NCBI RefSeq assembly: GCF_003946345.1
Contig: NZ_RHNY01000001.1
Span: forward strand, 124,001 to 188,000
Length of the DNA: 64,000 nucleotides
DNA from: Levilactobacillus tongjiangensis
GTDB taxonomy: Bacteria > Bacillota > Bacilli > Lactobacillales > Lactobacillaceae
Reading direction: 5' to 3'
Made by a program: the position numbers and the translations under genes. The notes under the pieces are model-generated. The model saw only the letters and a list, made by a program, of their open reading frames with translations. It made no database searches and had not been told where the DNA came from. Positions 44,043-52,308 of the stretch are shown piece after piece. The first letter of the stretch is position 1. Each line of letters opens with the position of its first letter.

Positions 44043-44660
44043 TTAATGAACAAATTGTAAATTGTAATTACCTTGACCATCCGAGGTGATGGTGTAAGTG
44101 CTGTAACCTTCTTGAAGCCATTGGTTCTTAGAGGCCTGGGCCCAGTTCTGTGCATCAGCGACCGACGAAAAAGTGTGGGTCGTGCCAAACGAAGTTGGGT
44201 TGTGACTGCTGTTTTTGTTAGGCGCACTAGATGTGCTGTTAGCAGAACTCTTCTTCGTTTGTGCCTGATCCAGTAGCTTTTGCTCACGGGTCTGAACAGC
44301 GTTGTTTGACTCGTTGTTAATAATATTCTGTAATTTTTGTTTTTGCGTAACGGTAAGGCCACTGTCATCGTATTGACTGTAGCGCTTCTTGAAGCTCTCA
44401 AAGGCGGACTGTTCCGAAACAGAAGAGGATCGAGCCGCAACGGAAGCACTAACACTGGATGAGTTACCGGTGCTGGCACCAGAAGGATTGTTGTGGTGGT
44501 TAATGGCTAGGACCAGCAAAATGGCAATAGCCAGCGTTAATAACGTCATGATCCATGGCCACCAGCGACGCGGCTTCCTTGGCCGTTTGCGAGTGGGCTG
44601 ATCTGACCCCTGGTTAAAGTTATACCGTTGTACGCGTGATTTTGGTTCTTGGTTGTTCAA
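44043..44660 (-). CDS. Membrane-anchored extracellular protein, function unknown
   Basis: About 205 aa. GGAGG lies 8 nt before TTG 44660, which gives MNNQEPKSRVQ; the longer ATG frames include that site and are unlikely. The N-terminus has a basic stretch (RKRPRKPRRWW) and one transmembrane helix, then a Ser-rich outside linker and a conserved-looking C-terminal module (SSVADAQNWAQASKNQWLQEGYSTYTI). I recognise similarity of layout with lactobacillar stress or cell-wall proteins but no family. Confidence 0.65.
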   Translation of the reverse strand: MNNQEPKSRVQRYNFNQGSDQPTRKRPRKPRRWWPWIMTLLTLAIAILLVLAINHHNNPSGASTGNSSSVSASVAARSSSVSEQSAFESFKKRYSQYDDSGLTVTQKQKLQNIINNESNNAVQTREQKLLDQAQTKKSSANSTSSAPNKNSSHNPTSFGTTHTFSSVADAQNWAQASKNQWLQEGYSTYTITSDGQGNYNLQFVH

Positions 44661-44866
44661 CTGAAAAACCTCCATGTCCAGAACGGTGTGAAAAAACAAG
44701 CTTGCCGTCGAGACGACAAACTACCACACCCTTCATAATACCGCAAAACACCGCCAGAACAAAATTTTCCTGCTGATTTCGGAGATTTCTTAACCTTTCT
44801 TACCGCGAAATCAGTCAACCTATTGTATGATAGGAGTGGAACTAAGTCTGAAAGGTGGTTTTTATT

Positions 44867-45730
44867 TTGCATAATGATATTCCTGCATTACCGTTAAATA
44901 ATGGCAACCGGATTCCCCAACTCGGTTTAGGGGTCTTCCAAGTTGATAACGCTGAAGATACCAAGAACGCGATTAAATGGGCTTTGGCAGCTGGGTACCG
45001 TCACATTGATACGGCCGCATACTACGGCAATGAGCAGTGGGTCGGTGAAGCTATTCGTGAGAGTGGCCTCAAGCGTGAGGACGTCTTTGTGACCTCTAAG
45101 CTGTGGAACAGTGAACGTGGTTATGATGAGACGAAGGCAGCCTTCCAAGCAACGTTGGACCGTTTAGGATTTGATTACCTGGATATGTTTTTGATCCATT
45201 GGCCAGCTCCTGGTTACGTTGACAGCTGGAAAGCAATGGAAGACCTTTACAAAGAAGGTAAAATCAAGAACATTGGGGTGTCTAACTTCAATCAGAAGCA
45301 GATGGATGAGATTTTGAAAGCAGGGACGGTTAAGCCAGTCGTTGACCAGATCGAAACGCACCCATACTTCCAACAAGACGAGATGCACGCTTACCTTGAA
45401 AGCAAGGGCATCTTGCATGAAGCCTGGAGTCCACTTGGTGGTGGGAACAACAACGCCTTGAGTGATCCAGTAATCAATGAATTAGCCGCTGCGCATGACG
45501 TTAGCGCTGCTCAAATCATTTTACGTTGGCACGTTCAACGAGAAGAAATTGTGATTCCAAAGTCCATTCATGAGGCGCGGGTTCAACAGAACCGCGATAT
45601 CTTTGCCTTTGGATTGAATCAAGATGAAATGCGAGCCATTGCGAACCTTGATGCCGGCAAACGGGTGGGTCCAGACCCAGACGATGCCGCCTGGTTAAAG
45701 AAGTCACAGACCTACAGTAGCCGCAAGTAA
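44867..45730 (+). CDS. Aldo/keto reductase
   Basis: A 287-aa NADPH-dependent carbonyl reductase (2,5-diketogluconate reductase-like). Active-site tetrad is Asp and Tyr in HIDTAAYYGNE, Lys in TSKLW, His in LIHWPAP; the C-terminus has the cofactor motif IPKSIHEARVQQN. TTG 44867 is the best start: AAGGTGG is 8 nt upstream, whereas the GTG at 44855 lies within that site. Physiological carbonyl unknown. Ends exactly where the convergent membrane gene ends. Confidence 0.88.
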   Translation: MHNDIPALPLNNGNRIPQLGLGVFQVDNAEDTKNAIKWALAAGYRHIDTAAYYGNEQWVGEAIRESGLKREDVFVTSKLWNSERGYDETKAAFQATLDRLGFDYLDMFLIHWPAPGYVDSWKAMEDLYKEGKIKNIGVSNFNQKQMDEILKAGTVKPVVDQIETHPYFQQDEMHAYLESKGILHEAWSPLGGGNNNALSDPVINELAAAHDVSAAQIILRWHVQREEIVIPKSIHEARVQQNRDIFAFGLNQDEMRAIANLDAGKRVGPDPDDAAWLKKSQTYSSRK

Positions 45731-46120
45731 TTAGCGGTACGGTGGAATGTCTTTGGCCGTTGCCTGGGGTGCCAACTGATCGGTTAATGTGTTTACAACC
45801 GTAATGGGTATCCGGGCAAACGGACTGAAGAAGTGAGGATGATCTGGGTCAGGAACGTCCTGAGTCTCCTTAAGTTTAGGTACCAATGCAACTAGGTCTT
45901 CCTTGTGAAGACCTAGTTTTTTTGCGTAATAGACGACTTCGCGGTAACTAAAATTTTTAAAATAGAAGTAGTAGCAGAGTCCAGCAACTACGAAATACCA
46001 AAAAATCGTCCATTCTAGGCCAATGGTACTAGGGTTGAGGAACCCGATGAAGATTGCGGCCACGACAAAGATGAGATAAAGCCCGATGGAAAGAGCGGCC
46101 CAACGCTGTTTATGCGTCAA
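45731..46120 (-). CDS. Small two-helix membrane protein, function unknown
   Basis: About 129 aa. TTG 46120 follows GAGG by 9 nt and gives MTHKQRWAALS; a GTG 9 nt farther up overlaps the site. Two hydrophobic segments (about 11-32 and 42-57), then a soluble tail (FSYREVVYYAKKLGLHKEDLVALVPK) and a proline-rich C-terminus. I do not recognise it. Tail-to-tail with the aldo/keto reductase with no spacer. Confidence 0.65.
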   Translation of the reverse strand: MTHKQRWAALSIGLYLIFVVAAIFIGFLNPSTIGLEWTIFWYFVVAGLCYYFYFKNFSYREVVYYAKKLGLHKEDLVALVPKLKETQDVPDPDHPHFFSPFARIPITVVNTLTDQLAPQATAKDIPPYR

Positions 46121-46269
46121 ATGTAGCACCTCGTTCTGTTTAGATTTGTGCTCCTAGTGTACGTGGTTTGGTTGGGAAAATTCAAGCTATTTCGTTAAAT
46201 CTTCCCCGAAAGTTTAGACATTACCCGCCAGTCGTGTATAATAACACGGTATTATCTAGTTTGAGCGTA

Positions 46270-46438
46270 ATATGCGCCTTACCGGGCGGGTCTGTAGGTG
46301 CTGGAACGCCATGGACACGGCTTTGAGCCAAAGAGCGGTCTCAAAGTCCGACCTTTCTCTAACCTGAGAAGACCACTCAGCTAAGAGAAATTTCATGGCT
46401 GAGCACCTACAGACCCGCCCTCACGGCTGAAGTTAGCT
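46270..46438 (+). repeat. Structured intergenic repeat, type II, copy 10
   Basis: Outer arms 46284-46302 and 46402-46420 are perfectly complementary (19 bp), with a sequence unlike any other copy. Hairpin 1 is CTTTGAG / CTCAAAG around CCAAAGAGCGGT (46328-46339) and hairpin 3 is TTTCTCTAACCTGAG / CTCAGCTAAGAGAAA. Flanks CGCCTTACCGG and CTCACGGCTGA are as in copy 2. Confidence 0.88.
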
Positions 46439-46465
46439 TAGACCAGATAGCTGGGTTGACGTCGA

Positions 46466-46625
46466 TGTTAGCCGTGAGGGCGAGAAAAATAGGCTCAGCC
46501 GTGGCACTGCCTTAGCACGGTGGTTTTCCGTGGTTAGGCAGAACCGAGTTTCGAGACCGCTCTTTGGCTCGAAATCGCGTTCACAGCGTTCTAGCCTATT
46601 CTTCTCGCCCGGCAAGGCGGCCAAC
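46466..46625 (-). repeat. Structured intergenic repeat, type II, copy 11
   Basis: Adjacent to copy 10 in inverse orientation. Outer arms 46478-46495 and 46593-46610 pair over 18 bp with one mismatch. Loop CCAAAGAGCGGT (46557-46568, minus) sits in stem TTTCGAG / CTCGAAA, identical to copy 2, while the outer stem differs from copy 2 at paired positions. Confidence 0.88.
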
Positions 46626-46692
46626 CCAAGCAGCCAACCCAAGACCAAGAACAATGATGAAGTCAATCGCGAAGAAATGAGAGGTAGACAAA

Positions 46693-47223
46693 GTGAGTTT
46701 AAGTTTTGAAACGATTCAGCCGGCCGACTACGAACAGGTCGACCAGATCGTCAAGAGTGCTTTCGCTGCTATTGAAGAAAGCGACGGCGATGAGGTACCT
46801 CTGATACACCGATTGCGAGCAACGTACGACTACCAACCTAGCTTGGAAGTGGTCGCCAAGACCGATTTAACGACGGTGGTCGGCCATGGGTTACTGACCC
46901 CCGTTACTGTCCGGGGAAGTCGCCACAATGCAACTATCGTGGCTTTAGCACCCCTGGCCGTGGCGCCTGACCAACAGGGCCAAGCCATCGGAAGTCAATT
47001 ACTGAGTGAATTAGAGACTCGGGCCCGGCTAGCTGGATTTACAGCGGTCAGCGTGGTGGGGGATATGAACTTCTACGGGAGTCGCGGTTACGTGATGGCC
47101 GAAGATTTTTCAATTCATAATTCACTGCCAGTACCGATGGGAAGCAACTTGATCAAACCGTTGACAGCTGGGGCTTTAGCTCACGTTGGTGGGATGATCG
47201 AATACCCAGCCTCATTTAAATAA
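46693..47223 (+). CDS. GNAT family N-acetyltransferase
   Basis: 176 aa. Acetyl-CoA-binding motif A is LAVAPDQQGQAIGSQLLSEL near residues 93-112 (Q/R-x-x-G-x-G/A-like). The N-terminus begins with GTG after GAGAGGTAGACAAA. The fold matches YhbS-type acyltransferases (VVGDMNFYGSRGYV). Substrate not readable. It precedes the tyrosine T-box gene but has its own start region. Confidence 0.85.
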   Translation: MSLSFETIQPADYEQVDQIVKSAFAAIEESDGDEVPLIHRLRATYDYQPSLEVVAKTDLTTVVGHGLLTPVTVRGSRHNATIVALAPLAVAPDQQGQAIGSQLLSELETRARLAGFTAVSVVGDMNFYGSRGYVMAEDFSIHNSLPVPMGSNLIKPLTAGALAHVGGMIEYPASFK

Positions 47224-47238
47224 AAATTAGATTAGAGG

Positions 47239-47267
47239 TTGACGAGGTTTTCTCATCGTGCTATTAT
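47239..47267 (+). promoter_or_regulatory. Promoter of the tyrosine T-box leader
   Basis: TTGACG and TATTAT with a 17-bp spacer just after the GNAT gene. Confidence 0.7.
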
Positions 47268-47274
47268 CAAATCA

Positions 47275-47536
47275 ATCAAATAACGAACGCTAATTTCCAT
47301 TTCCAAGTAGCGTGTCATCTGTGTGTCAGAAAGTCGGTGGTTGCTGCGAACCGATCAGGGTGATTACGACGAAATACAGTGGAATGTCCTGGTACGCCAG
47401 GCGGATAATTACTAGAGCCGTTACCATCTAGAGAGTGGAGTTGCTGGGTCTAGAACCAGTGGCTCAAGTTGGGTGGTACCACGGTTTAAGTCTAATCGTC
47501 CCTGTTGCATAGTTGCAGCGGGGACGATTTTTTTGT
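47275..47536 (+). promoter_or_regulatory. T-box leader, tyrosine-type, of the NhaC-family gene
   Basis: Specifier loop ACGACGAAA-TAC-AGTGGA places TAC (Tyr) at 47375-47377. The T-box core is GGGTGGTACCACGG (47471-47484). A terminator hairpin AATCGTCCCTGTTGC / GCAGCGGGGACGATT with T tract ends at 47534. Uncharged tRNA-Tyr should switch on the transporter. Confidence 0.88.
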
Positions 47537-47579
47537 ACATAACTTGGCGAAGATAAGATAAAAAGAGGAGCGTTTTGAT

Positions 47580-49025
47580 ATGAAAGAAGAACAACCAAAG
47601 AAAAATTGGCGGTCAGTACATTTTGGCGAAGCCATTACCATTTTATTAGCAATGTTAGTCATTATGGGTTTTGGGGTTATCAAATTCGGGTTATCACCAA
47701 TGACCCCCGTGTTACTGGTTATCGCGTTAGTCATTCTGTGGGCCAAGCTTCGTGGCGCTGAATGGGATGACATTCACGGTGGCATTATTGAAGGAATTAA
47801 AACCGGTATTATTCCCATCTTCATCTTTATTTTAATCGGGGCGTTGATCAGTGTTTGGATCGCCGCTGGAATCATTCCTTCTATGATGGTCTTCGGGTTT
47901 CATTTAATCTCTGCACAGTGGTTCGTTCCTTCCGTATTCCTAGTTTGTGCTATTATCGGGACGTCCATTGGGAGTGCCTTTACCATCATCTCAACTATCG
48001 GAATTGCCCTCTTCGGCATGGGGACCACGATGGGCTTCAACCCAGCCTTAGTTGCTGGGGCCATCATCTCCGGTGCTATCTTCGGTGATAAGACGTCACC
48101 ACTTTCTGATTCAACTAACCTGGCTTCGGCCATCGCTGAATCTGAATTGTTTGCCCACATTAAGAACCTGATGTGGTCCACGATTCCCGCTTTCTTGGTT
48201 TCCTTAGTTCTGTACTTCATCCTGGGCACCGGTGCCTCTGACACCAACGCTTTAGGTAAAATCAATGCGACGTTGGCGACGTTAAACGGCCACTTTAGTA
48301 TTACTTGGTGGGCAGCTTTACCATTAGTTATTATGCTGGTTTGTGCTTGGCGGAAAGTTCCTGCAATCGCAACCTTGTTGATCAACATTGGTTTGGCTAT
48401 CGTCATGATTTTTATTGAAAAGCCTTCAACATCTCTGAGTAGTATCGCTACAATGATTGAATCTGGCTTTGTTTCTAAGACTGGTAACGCTAGTGTAGAT
48501 GCTTTGCTGACTCGTGGTGGGATCAGCGCCATGATGTCCACTGTTTCTCTGATTATCCTGACGTTGACTTTAGGTGGTTTGTTGATGAAGTTCAACATCA
48601 TTCAAACGGCCATGGTACCGTTAGCTAAGCGTCTGAAGAGTTCTGGCTCATTAGTTACCGCTGCTATCCTGTCTGGGATTGGCGTGAACGTCTTCGTTGG
48701 TGAACAGTACTTATCCGTTATCTTACCTGGGAAAGCCTTCAAACAAACCTTCAACGACCGTGGCTTGGACAACTTGGCCTTGAGCCGGGTCCTTGAAGAT
48801 GGTGGGACCGTTATCAACTACTTGGTTCCATGGGGGGTTGCCGCCGTGTTCGCTGCCAACACGTTAGGCGTTTCTACGTTGGCATACCTGCCATTCTGTT
48901 TCTTCAGTCTCTTATCGCCAATCTTCTCCATCCTCAGTGGTTTCACTGGTATTGGGTTGAAGCGCCTGCCTTCTAGTGAAGACAGTAGTGCTACGGCGGC
49001 AACGATGGCGGCTGATGGCCGTTAA
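47580..49025 (+). CDS. NhaC-family transporter, probable tyrosine-linked transporter
   Basis: A 481-aa membrane protein with 11-12 hydrophobic segments and NhaC/IT-superfamily marks (GTSIGSAFTIISTIG near 122, GDKTSPLSDSTNLAS near 170, the GINVFVGEQYLSVI-like stretch near 380). By sequence it is a Na+/H+ antiporter-type protein, but the Tyr T-box and the known tyrosine-linked NhaC genes of lactic bacteria suggest it moves tyrosine or related amino acids. AAGAGGAGCG precedes ATG. A terminator shared with mntR follows. Confidence 0.85.
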   Translation: MKEEQPKKNWRSVHFGEAITILLAMLVIMGFGVIKFGLSPMTPVLLVIALVILWAKLRGAEWDDIHGGIIEGIKTGIIPIFIFILIGALISVWIAAGIIPSMMVFGFHLISAQWFVPSVFLVCAIIGTSIGSAFTIISTIGIALFGMGTTMGFNPALVAGAIISGAIFGDKTSPLSDSTNLASAIAESELFAHIKNLMWSTIPAFLVSLVLYFILGTGASDTNALGKINATLATLNGHFSITWWAALPLVIMLVCAWRKVPAIATLLINIGLAIVMIFIEKPSTSLSSIATMIESGFVSKTGNASVDALLTRGGISAMMSTVSLIILTLTLGGLLMKFNIIQTAMVPLAKRLKSSGSLVTAAILSGIGVNVFVGEQYLSVILPGKAFKQTFNDRGLDNLALSRVLEDGGTVINYLVPWGVAAVFAANTLGVSTLAYLPFCFFSLLSPIFSILSGFTGIGLKRLPSSEDSSATAATMAADGR

Positions 49026-49040
49026 TCAATAATTTTATAA

Positions 49041-49078
49041 AAAAATCCAGCACCTTAGAGGTGTTGGATTTTTTTTGT
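49041..49078. terminator. Terminator between NhaC-family gene and mntR
   Basis: AAATCCAGCACCT pairs with AGGTGTTGGATTT, with A and T runs on both sides. Confidence 0.8.
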
Positions 49079-49711
49079 GTAAATGTAGTCCGCGGCGTTG
49101 AGGTTTAGCGTAATTTCCCGGTGTTGTGGCAATTCCAAATACAACAGATTCAAGTTACGGTCACATTTGGTAATTGTCACGGGAACGTCCAATGGCAACG
49201 CAATCTCTTGCAGGTAGTCCACCAAGTCGGCTGTTTCTAAGTAACTTTGACAAATGACTTGCTGGCCGGTCACCACGTCACTGAGGCGGGTGATATGGGT
49301 GTCATCCAGGACGTGACAGGGCGCCAGAATGCCGCCAAAGGGGCTACGTTCTGGTCGGCCAAGATAAGAATTAAGGGCAGCGGCGGTTGCCGGTGTCAGT
49401 GTGTCTGCCATGGCCCAGGCCTGAGCCGGAACCTCTGATAAAGGCAATTTCAATTGTTGTGTTAAGAAAACCTCACAAAGCCGGTAGTTATGTAGTAGTT
49501 GGCAAGCGAGGTGGCGCCCTCGGTCGGTGAGGGTGACCCCAGTGTAGCGACGGCGGTCGACCAATTCGTCACGTTGTAGTAGTCGCGTGGTTTCAGTCAC
49601 AGTGGCGGGTGAAACATTGGCGAAGTGGCGAATCTGTTTGTTGCTGACTCGTGGCCGAGCATAACTGCACTCAGCAATGATTTTTAAATATGAATGACGC
49701 TGGTGTTGCAT
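49055..49711 (-). CDS. mntR: DtxR/MntR-family metalloregulator
   Basis: A 218-aa protein with the DtxR layout: winged HTH at residues 10-60 (VSNKQIRHFANVSPATVTETTRLLQRDELV), a dimerisation/metal domain near 65-140 (HNYRLCEVFLTQQL; GGILAPCHV), and a FeoA-like SH3 C-terminal domain. It sits tail-to-tail with the NhaC gene and divergent from mntH-1. A shared 17-nt motif lies upstream of both it and mntH, consistent with Mn-dependent repression. ATG at 49711. Confidence 0.85.
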   Translation of the reverse strand: MQHQRHSYLKIIAECSYARPRVSNKQIRHFANVSPATVTETTRLLQRDELVDRRRYTGVTLTDRGRHLACQLLHNYRLCEVFLTQQLKLPLSEVPAQAWAMADTLTPATAAALNSYLGRPERSPFGGILAPCHVLDDTHITRLSDVVTGQQVICQSYLETADLVDYLQEIALPLDVPVTITKCDRNLNLLYLELPQHREITLNLNAADYIYTKKIQHL

Positions 49712-49749
49712 CTAATCAACTCCCCAGTAAGACCAGAAAATGTTAATCT

Positions 49750-49766
49750 CCCCTAAAAAAATGTTT
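49750..49766. promoter_or_regulatory. Candidate MntR site upstream of mntR
   Basis: CCCCTAAAAAAATGTTT. It matches the site at 50019-50035 in 16 of 17 positions and lies 39-55 bp upstream of the mntR start. Confidence 0.55.
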
Positions 49767-49959
49767 TTCCAACTAAAAGTTTACCTGTAAGTGGCAGTCG
49801 TTGCAAGTTATCTTTTTCTAACCATAATTTTGGTGACTAATTGTGCGTACTTTTAGAAAGTAAATGCCGTAGACTGGGCATTCTTTCACTGATTTAAAAT
49901 TATTTTTGAATAAATCTTCGGGTATTTTGGTCAGTGAAATGATGACTGGACTAGCAGTG

Positions 49960-49974
49960 ATGAAAGCGCTTAAA
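49960..49974 (+). promoter_or_regulatory. cre-like site upstream of mntH-1
   Basis: ATGAAAGCGCTTAAA matches WTGNAANCGNWNNCW with one mismatch. It lies about 75 bp upstream of the -35 element; a carbon-catabolite link to manganese uptake would be unusual. Confidence 0.5.
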
Positions 49975-50018
49975 ATACTAAAGCTAAAATTAACTTAGGC
50001 GTATTAAAGAGTTAAGTG

Positions 50019-50061
50019 CCCCTAAAAAAGTGTTTGATTTAGCAAAACATTGGGTTACAAT
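50019..50061 (+). promoter_or_regulatory. mntH-1 promoter with overlapping MntR-type site
   Basis: Promoter TTGATT (50034-50039) and TACAAT (50056-50061) with 16-bp spacer. CCCCTAAAAAAGTGTTT (50019-50035) overlaps the -35. Confidence 0.6.
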
Positions 50062-50094
50062 GGGTCTTGTAGGAAATAGAAGGGGGTCTTCGTT

Positions 50095-51681
50095 TTGAGT
50101 GATACACCAAAGAAGCACAAACTCATTGAGTACGCCAACGGGCGCTCACTTGAAGAGATTAACGGTACGGTTAAAGTACCCAAGGGGAAAGGGTTCTGGA
50201 AAACATTATTTATGTATTCCGGGCCTGGCGCGTTAGTTGCGGTTGGTTACATGGATCCAGGTAACTGGTCAACGTCCATCACTGGTGGGCAAAATTTCCA
50301 ATATCTATTAATGTCGATTATCTTGATCTCAAGTTTGATCGCGATGTTGTTGCAATACATGGCGGCTAAACTTGGTATCGTGAGTCAGATGGATTTGGCC
50401 CAAGCTATTCGGGCCCGGACAAGTAAGTCCTTGGGAATTGTCTTATGGATCATGACAGAATTTGCGATTATGGCCACGGATATTGCGGAAGTTATTGGGG
50501 CGGCGATTGCCCTGTATCTGCTCTTCCACATTCCATTGATTGTTGCGGTATTTATTACGGTATTAGATGTTTTGCTATTATTACTGCTGACTAAGATTGG
50601 TTTCCGGAAAATTGAAGCCATCGTAGTTTGTCTGATTCTGGTTATCTTAGTGGTCTTTGCCTACGAAGTGGCATTGTCTAATCCCGATTGGGGTGGCGTG
50701 ATTGGCGGTTTAGTGCCAAGCGCTAAGACGATTTCTTCGACACCACAGGTTGGTGGTCAAACCCCAATCAGTGGGGCATTAGGAATTATTGGGGCCACGG
50801 TCATGCCACATAACCTTTACCTGCATTCAGCGATTTCGCAAACCCGGGAAATCGACCACAATGATGAAGAGGATGTTGCACGTACAGTTAAGTTCACCAG
50901 CTGGGATTCCAACATTCAGTTGACCTTAGCCTTCTTCGTCAATGCTTTACTGTTGGTCATGGGGGTTGCTGTGTTCAAGAGTGGTTCCGTGAAGGACCCA
51001 TCGTTCTTCGGCCTGTTCCAAGCCTTATCCGATACGAGCACCATGAGTAACGGTGTCCTGGCTGGAGTAGCTAAAACAGGAATTCTATCAACACTGTTTG
51101 CCGTTGCCTTACTGGCTTCTGGGCAAAACTCAACTATCACAGGGACTTTGACGGGTCAAGTTATCATGGAAGGTTTCGTTCACATGCGGATGCCACTGTG
51201 GTTACGGCGGTTAGTCACCCGATTGATTTCTGTGATTCCAGTTCTGATTTGTGTGATGTTAACGAGTGGCAAGAGTGCGATTGCTGAACACGAAGCTTTG
51301 AACGACTTAATGAACAACTCGCAAGTCTTTCTGGCATTTGCGTTACCTTTCTCCATGCTGCCGTTGTTGCTAATGACGGATAGCAAGTTGGAAATGGGTA
51401 AGCGGTTCAAGAACACTCTGTGGGTCAAGATTCTAGGCTGGATTTCTGTGTTAGCCCTGACCTACCTGAACCTGATTAATATGCCAGCGTCCATTCAAGG
51501 CTTTTATGGAGATGCGATTACAGCTGGTCAAAAGGTTTTCGCAAACAATTTGGCCTATGTCTTGGATGCTGCAATCATTGCTATGTTGATCTGGACGGTT
51601 CTTGAGTTACACCGTGGTAGTAAGCGGGTTGCCGCTCAGCTCCGTGCTGAACAGGACGCAACCACGAAAGAGGAGGCCTAA
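50095..51681 (+). CDS. mntH: Nramp-family manganese transporter MntH, copy 1
   Basis: A 528-aa Nramp protein with about 11 TM segments, proton-coupled Mn2+ import. Metal-site motif DPGNWSTSI (residues 57-65, the Nramp DPGN) and MPHNLYLHS near 236 (helix 6 MPHN) are intact, as is the long conserved GQNSTITGTLTGQ region near 345. Start is TTG, preceded by AGAAGGGGG. Usp follows 3 nt after its stop. Regulated by the MntR-type site upstream. Confidence 0.93.
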   Translation: MSDTPKKHKLIEYANGRSLEEINGTVKVPKGKGFWKTLFMYSGPGALVAVGYMDPGNWSTSITGGQNFQYLLMSIILISSLIAMLLQYMAAKLGIVSQMDLAQAIRARTSKSLGIVLWIMTEFAIMATDIAEVIGAAIALYLLFHIPLIVAVFITVLDVLLLLLLTKIGFRKIEAIVVCLILVILVVFAYEVALSNPDWGGVIGGLVPSAKTISSTPQVGGQTPISGALGIIGATVMPHNLYLHSAISQTREIDHNDEEDVARTVKFTSWDSNIQLTLAFFVNALLLVMGVAVFKSGSVKDPSFFGLFQALSDTSTMSNGVLAGVAKTGILSTLFAVALLASGQNSTITGTLTGQVIMEGFVHMRMPLWLRRLVTRLISVIPVLICVMLTSGKSAIAEHEALNDLMNNSQVFLAFALPFSMLPLLLMTDSKLEMGKRFKNTLWVKILGWISVLALTYLNLINMPASIQGFYGDAITAGQKVFANNLAYVLDAAIIAMLIWTVLELHRGSKRVAAQLRAEQDATTKEEA

Positions 51682-51684
51682 GCG

Positions 51685-52116
51685 ATGGCAACGACTTTTA
51701 AGCGGATTTTAGTGGGGGTCGATGATTCGGCGGACGCCTTATTAGCCTTTGATTACGCGATTCACCAGGCAAAGAAGGACGATGCTGAACTGGTCATTGT
51801 CTCCGTCTTGGAAAATGATGAAATGAACGTGTACCAAGCATTAGACAGTGATTACATCCATGGGGAGCGGGATGCACTGAAGGAACACGTTAAAACGTAT
51901 CAACAACAGGCTGAAGAGGCAGGCGTTACCAAGGTTAAGGTGATCATCGCTGAGGGGGAACCTGGTGAAACAATCGTGAAGAATGTGATTCCTCACGTTG
52001 AACCGGATTTACTAGTGATTGGTTCGATTGCCAAGAAGGGTGTTAGCCGGCATTTTGGGAGTCAGGCCGCCTACATGGCCAAGTACGCCAAAATTTCGGT
52101 TATGGTAGTCCGTTAA
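51685..52116 (+). CDS. Universal stress protein, partner of mntH copy 1
   Basis: 143 aa, single Usp domain: ILVGVDDSADALLAFDYAI, and nucleotide loop IGSIAKKGVSRHFGSQAAYMA near 112-132. The start is 3 nt after the mntH stop with AGGAGG inside the mntH end, so it is translationally linked. It may signal in the same Mn/stress response; inference. Copy 2 has the same partner. Confidence 0.9.
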   Translation: MATTFKRILVGVDDSADALLAFDYAIHQAKKDDAELVIVSVLENDEMNVYQALDSDYIHGERDALKEHVKTYQQQAEEAGVTKVKVIIAEGEPGETIVKNVIPHVEPDLLVIGSIAKKGVSRHFGSQAAYMAKYAKISVMVVR

Positions 52117-52144
52117 ACATTACGAAAGTAAAATGACTTATCCG

Positions 52145-52184
52145 AAGTCGGTCAAGCTGGAAGTCCAGCCTGGCCGGCTTTTTG
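52145..52184 (+). terminator. Terminator after first mntH-usp unit
   Basis: AAGTCGGTCAAGCTGG pairs with CCAGCCTGGCCGGCTT, then TTT. Confidence 0.7.
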
Positions 52185-52308
52185 CGACCGATTGTTTGGT
52201 GGCACCGAAAAAATTTTCAAATGGGACGGCAAACGGTACTTTTCGTGAGCGACTAGCCTTACACTTGCCGTGGCTCAGGTAAGGTGGGTCGTTAGGGGGA
52301 GTGATTGG

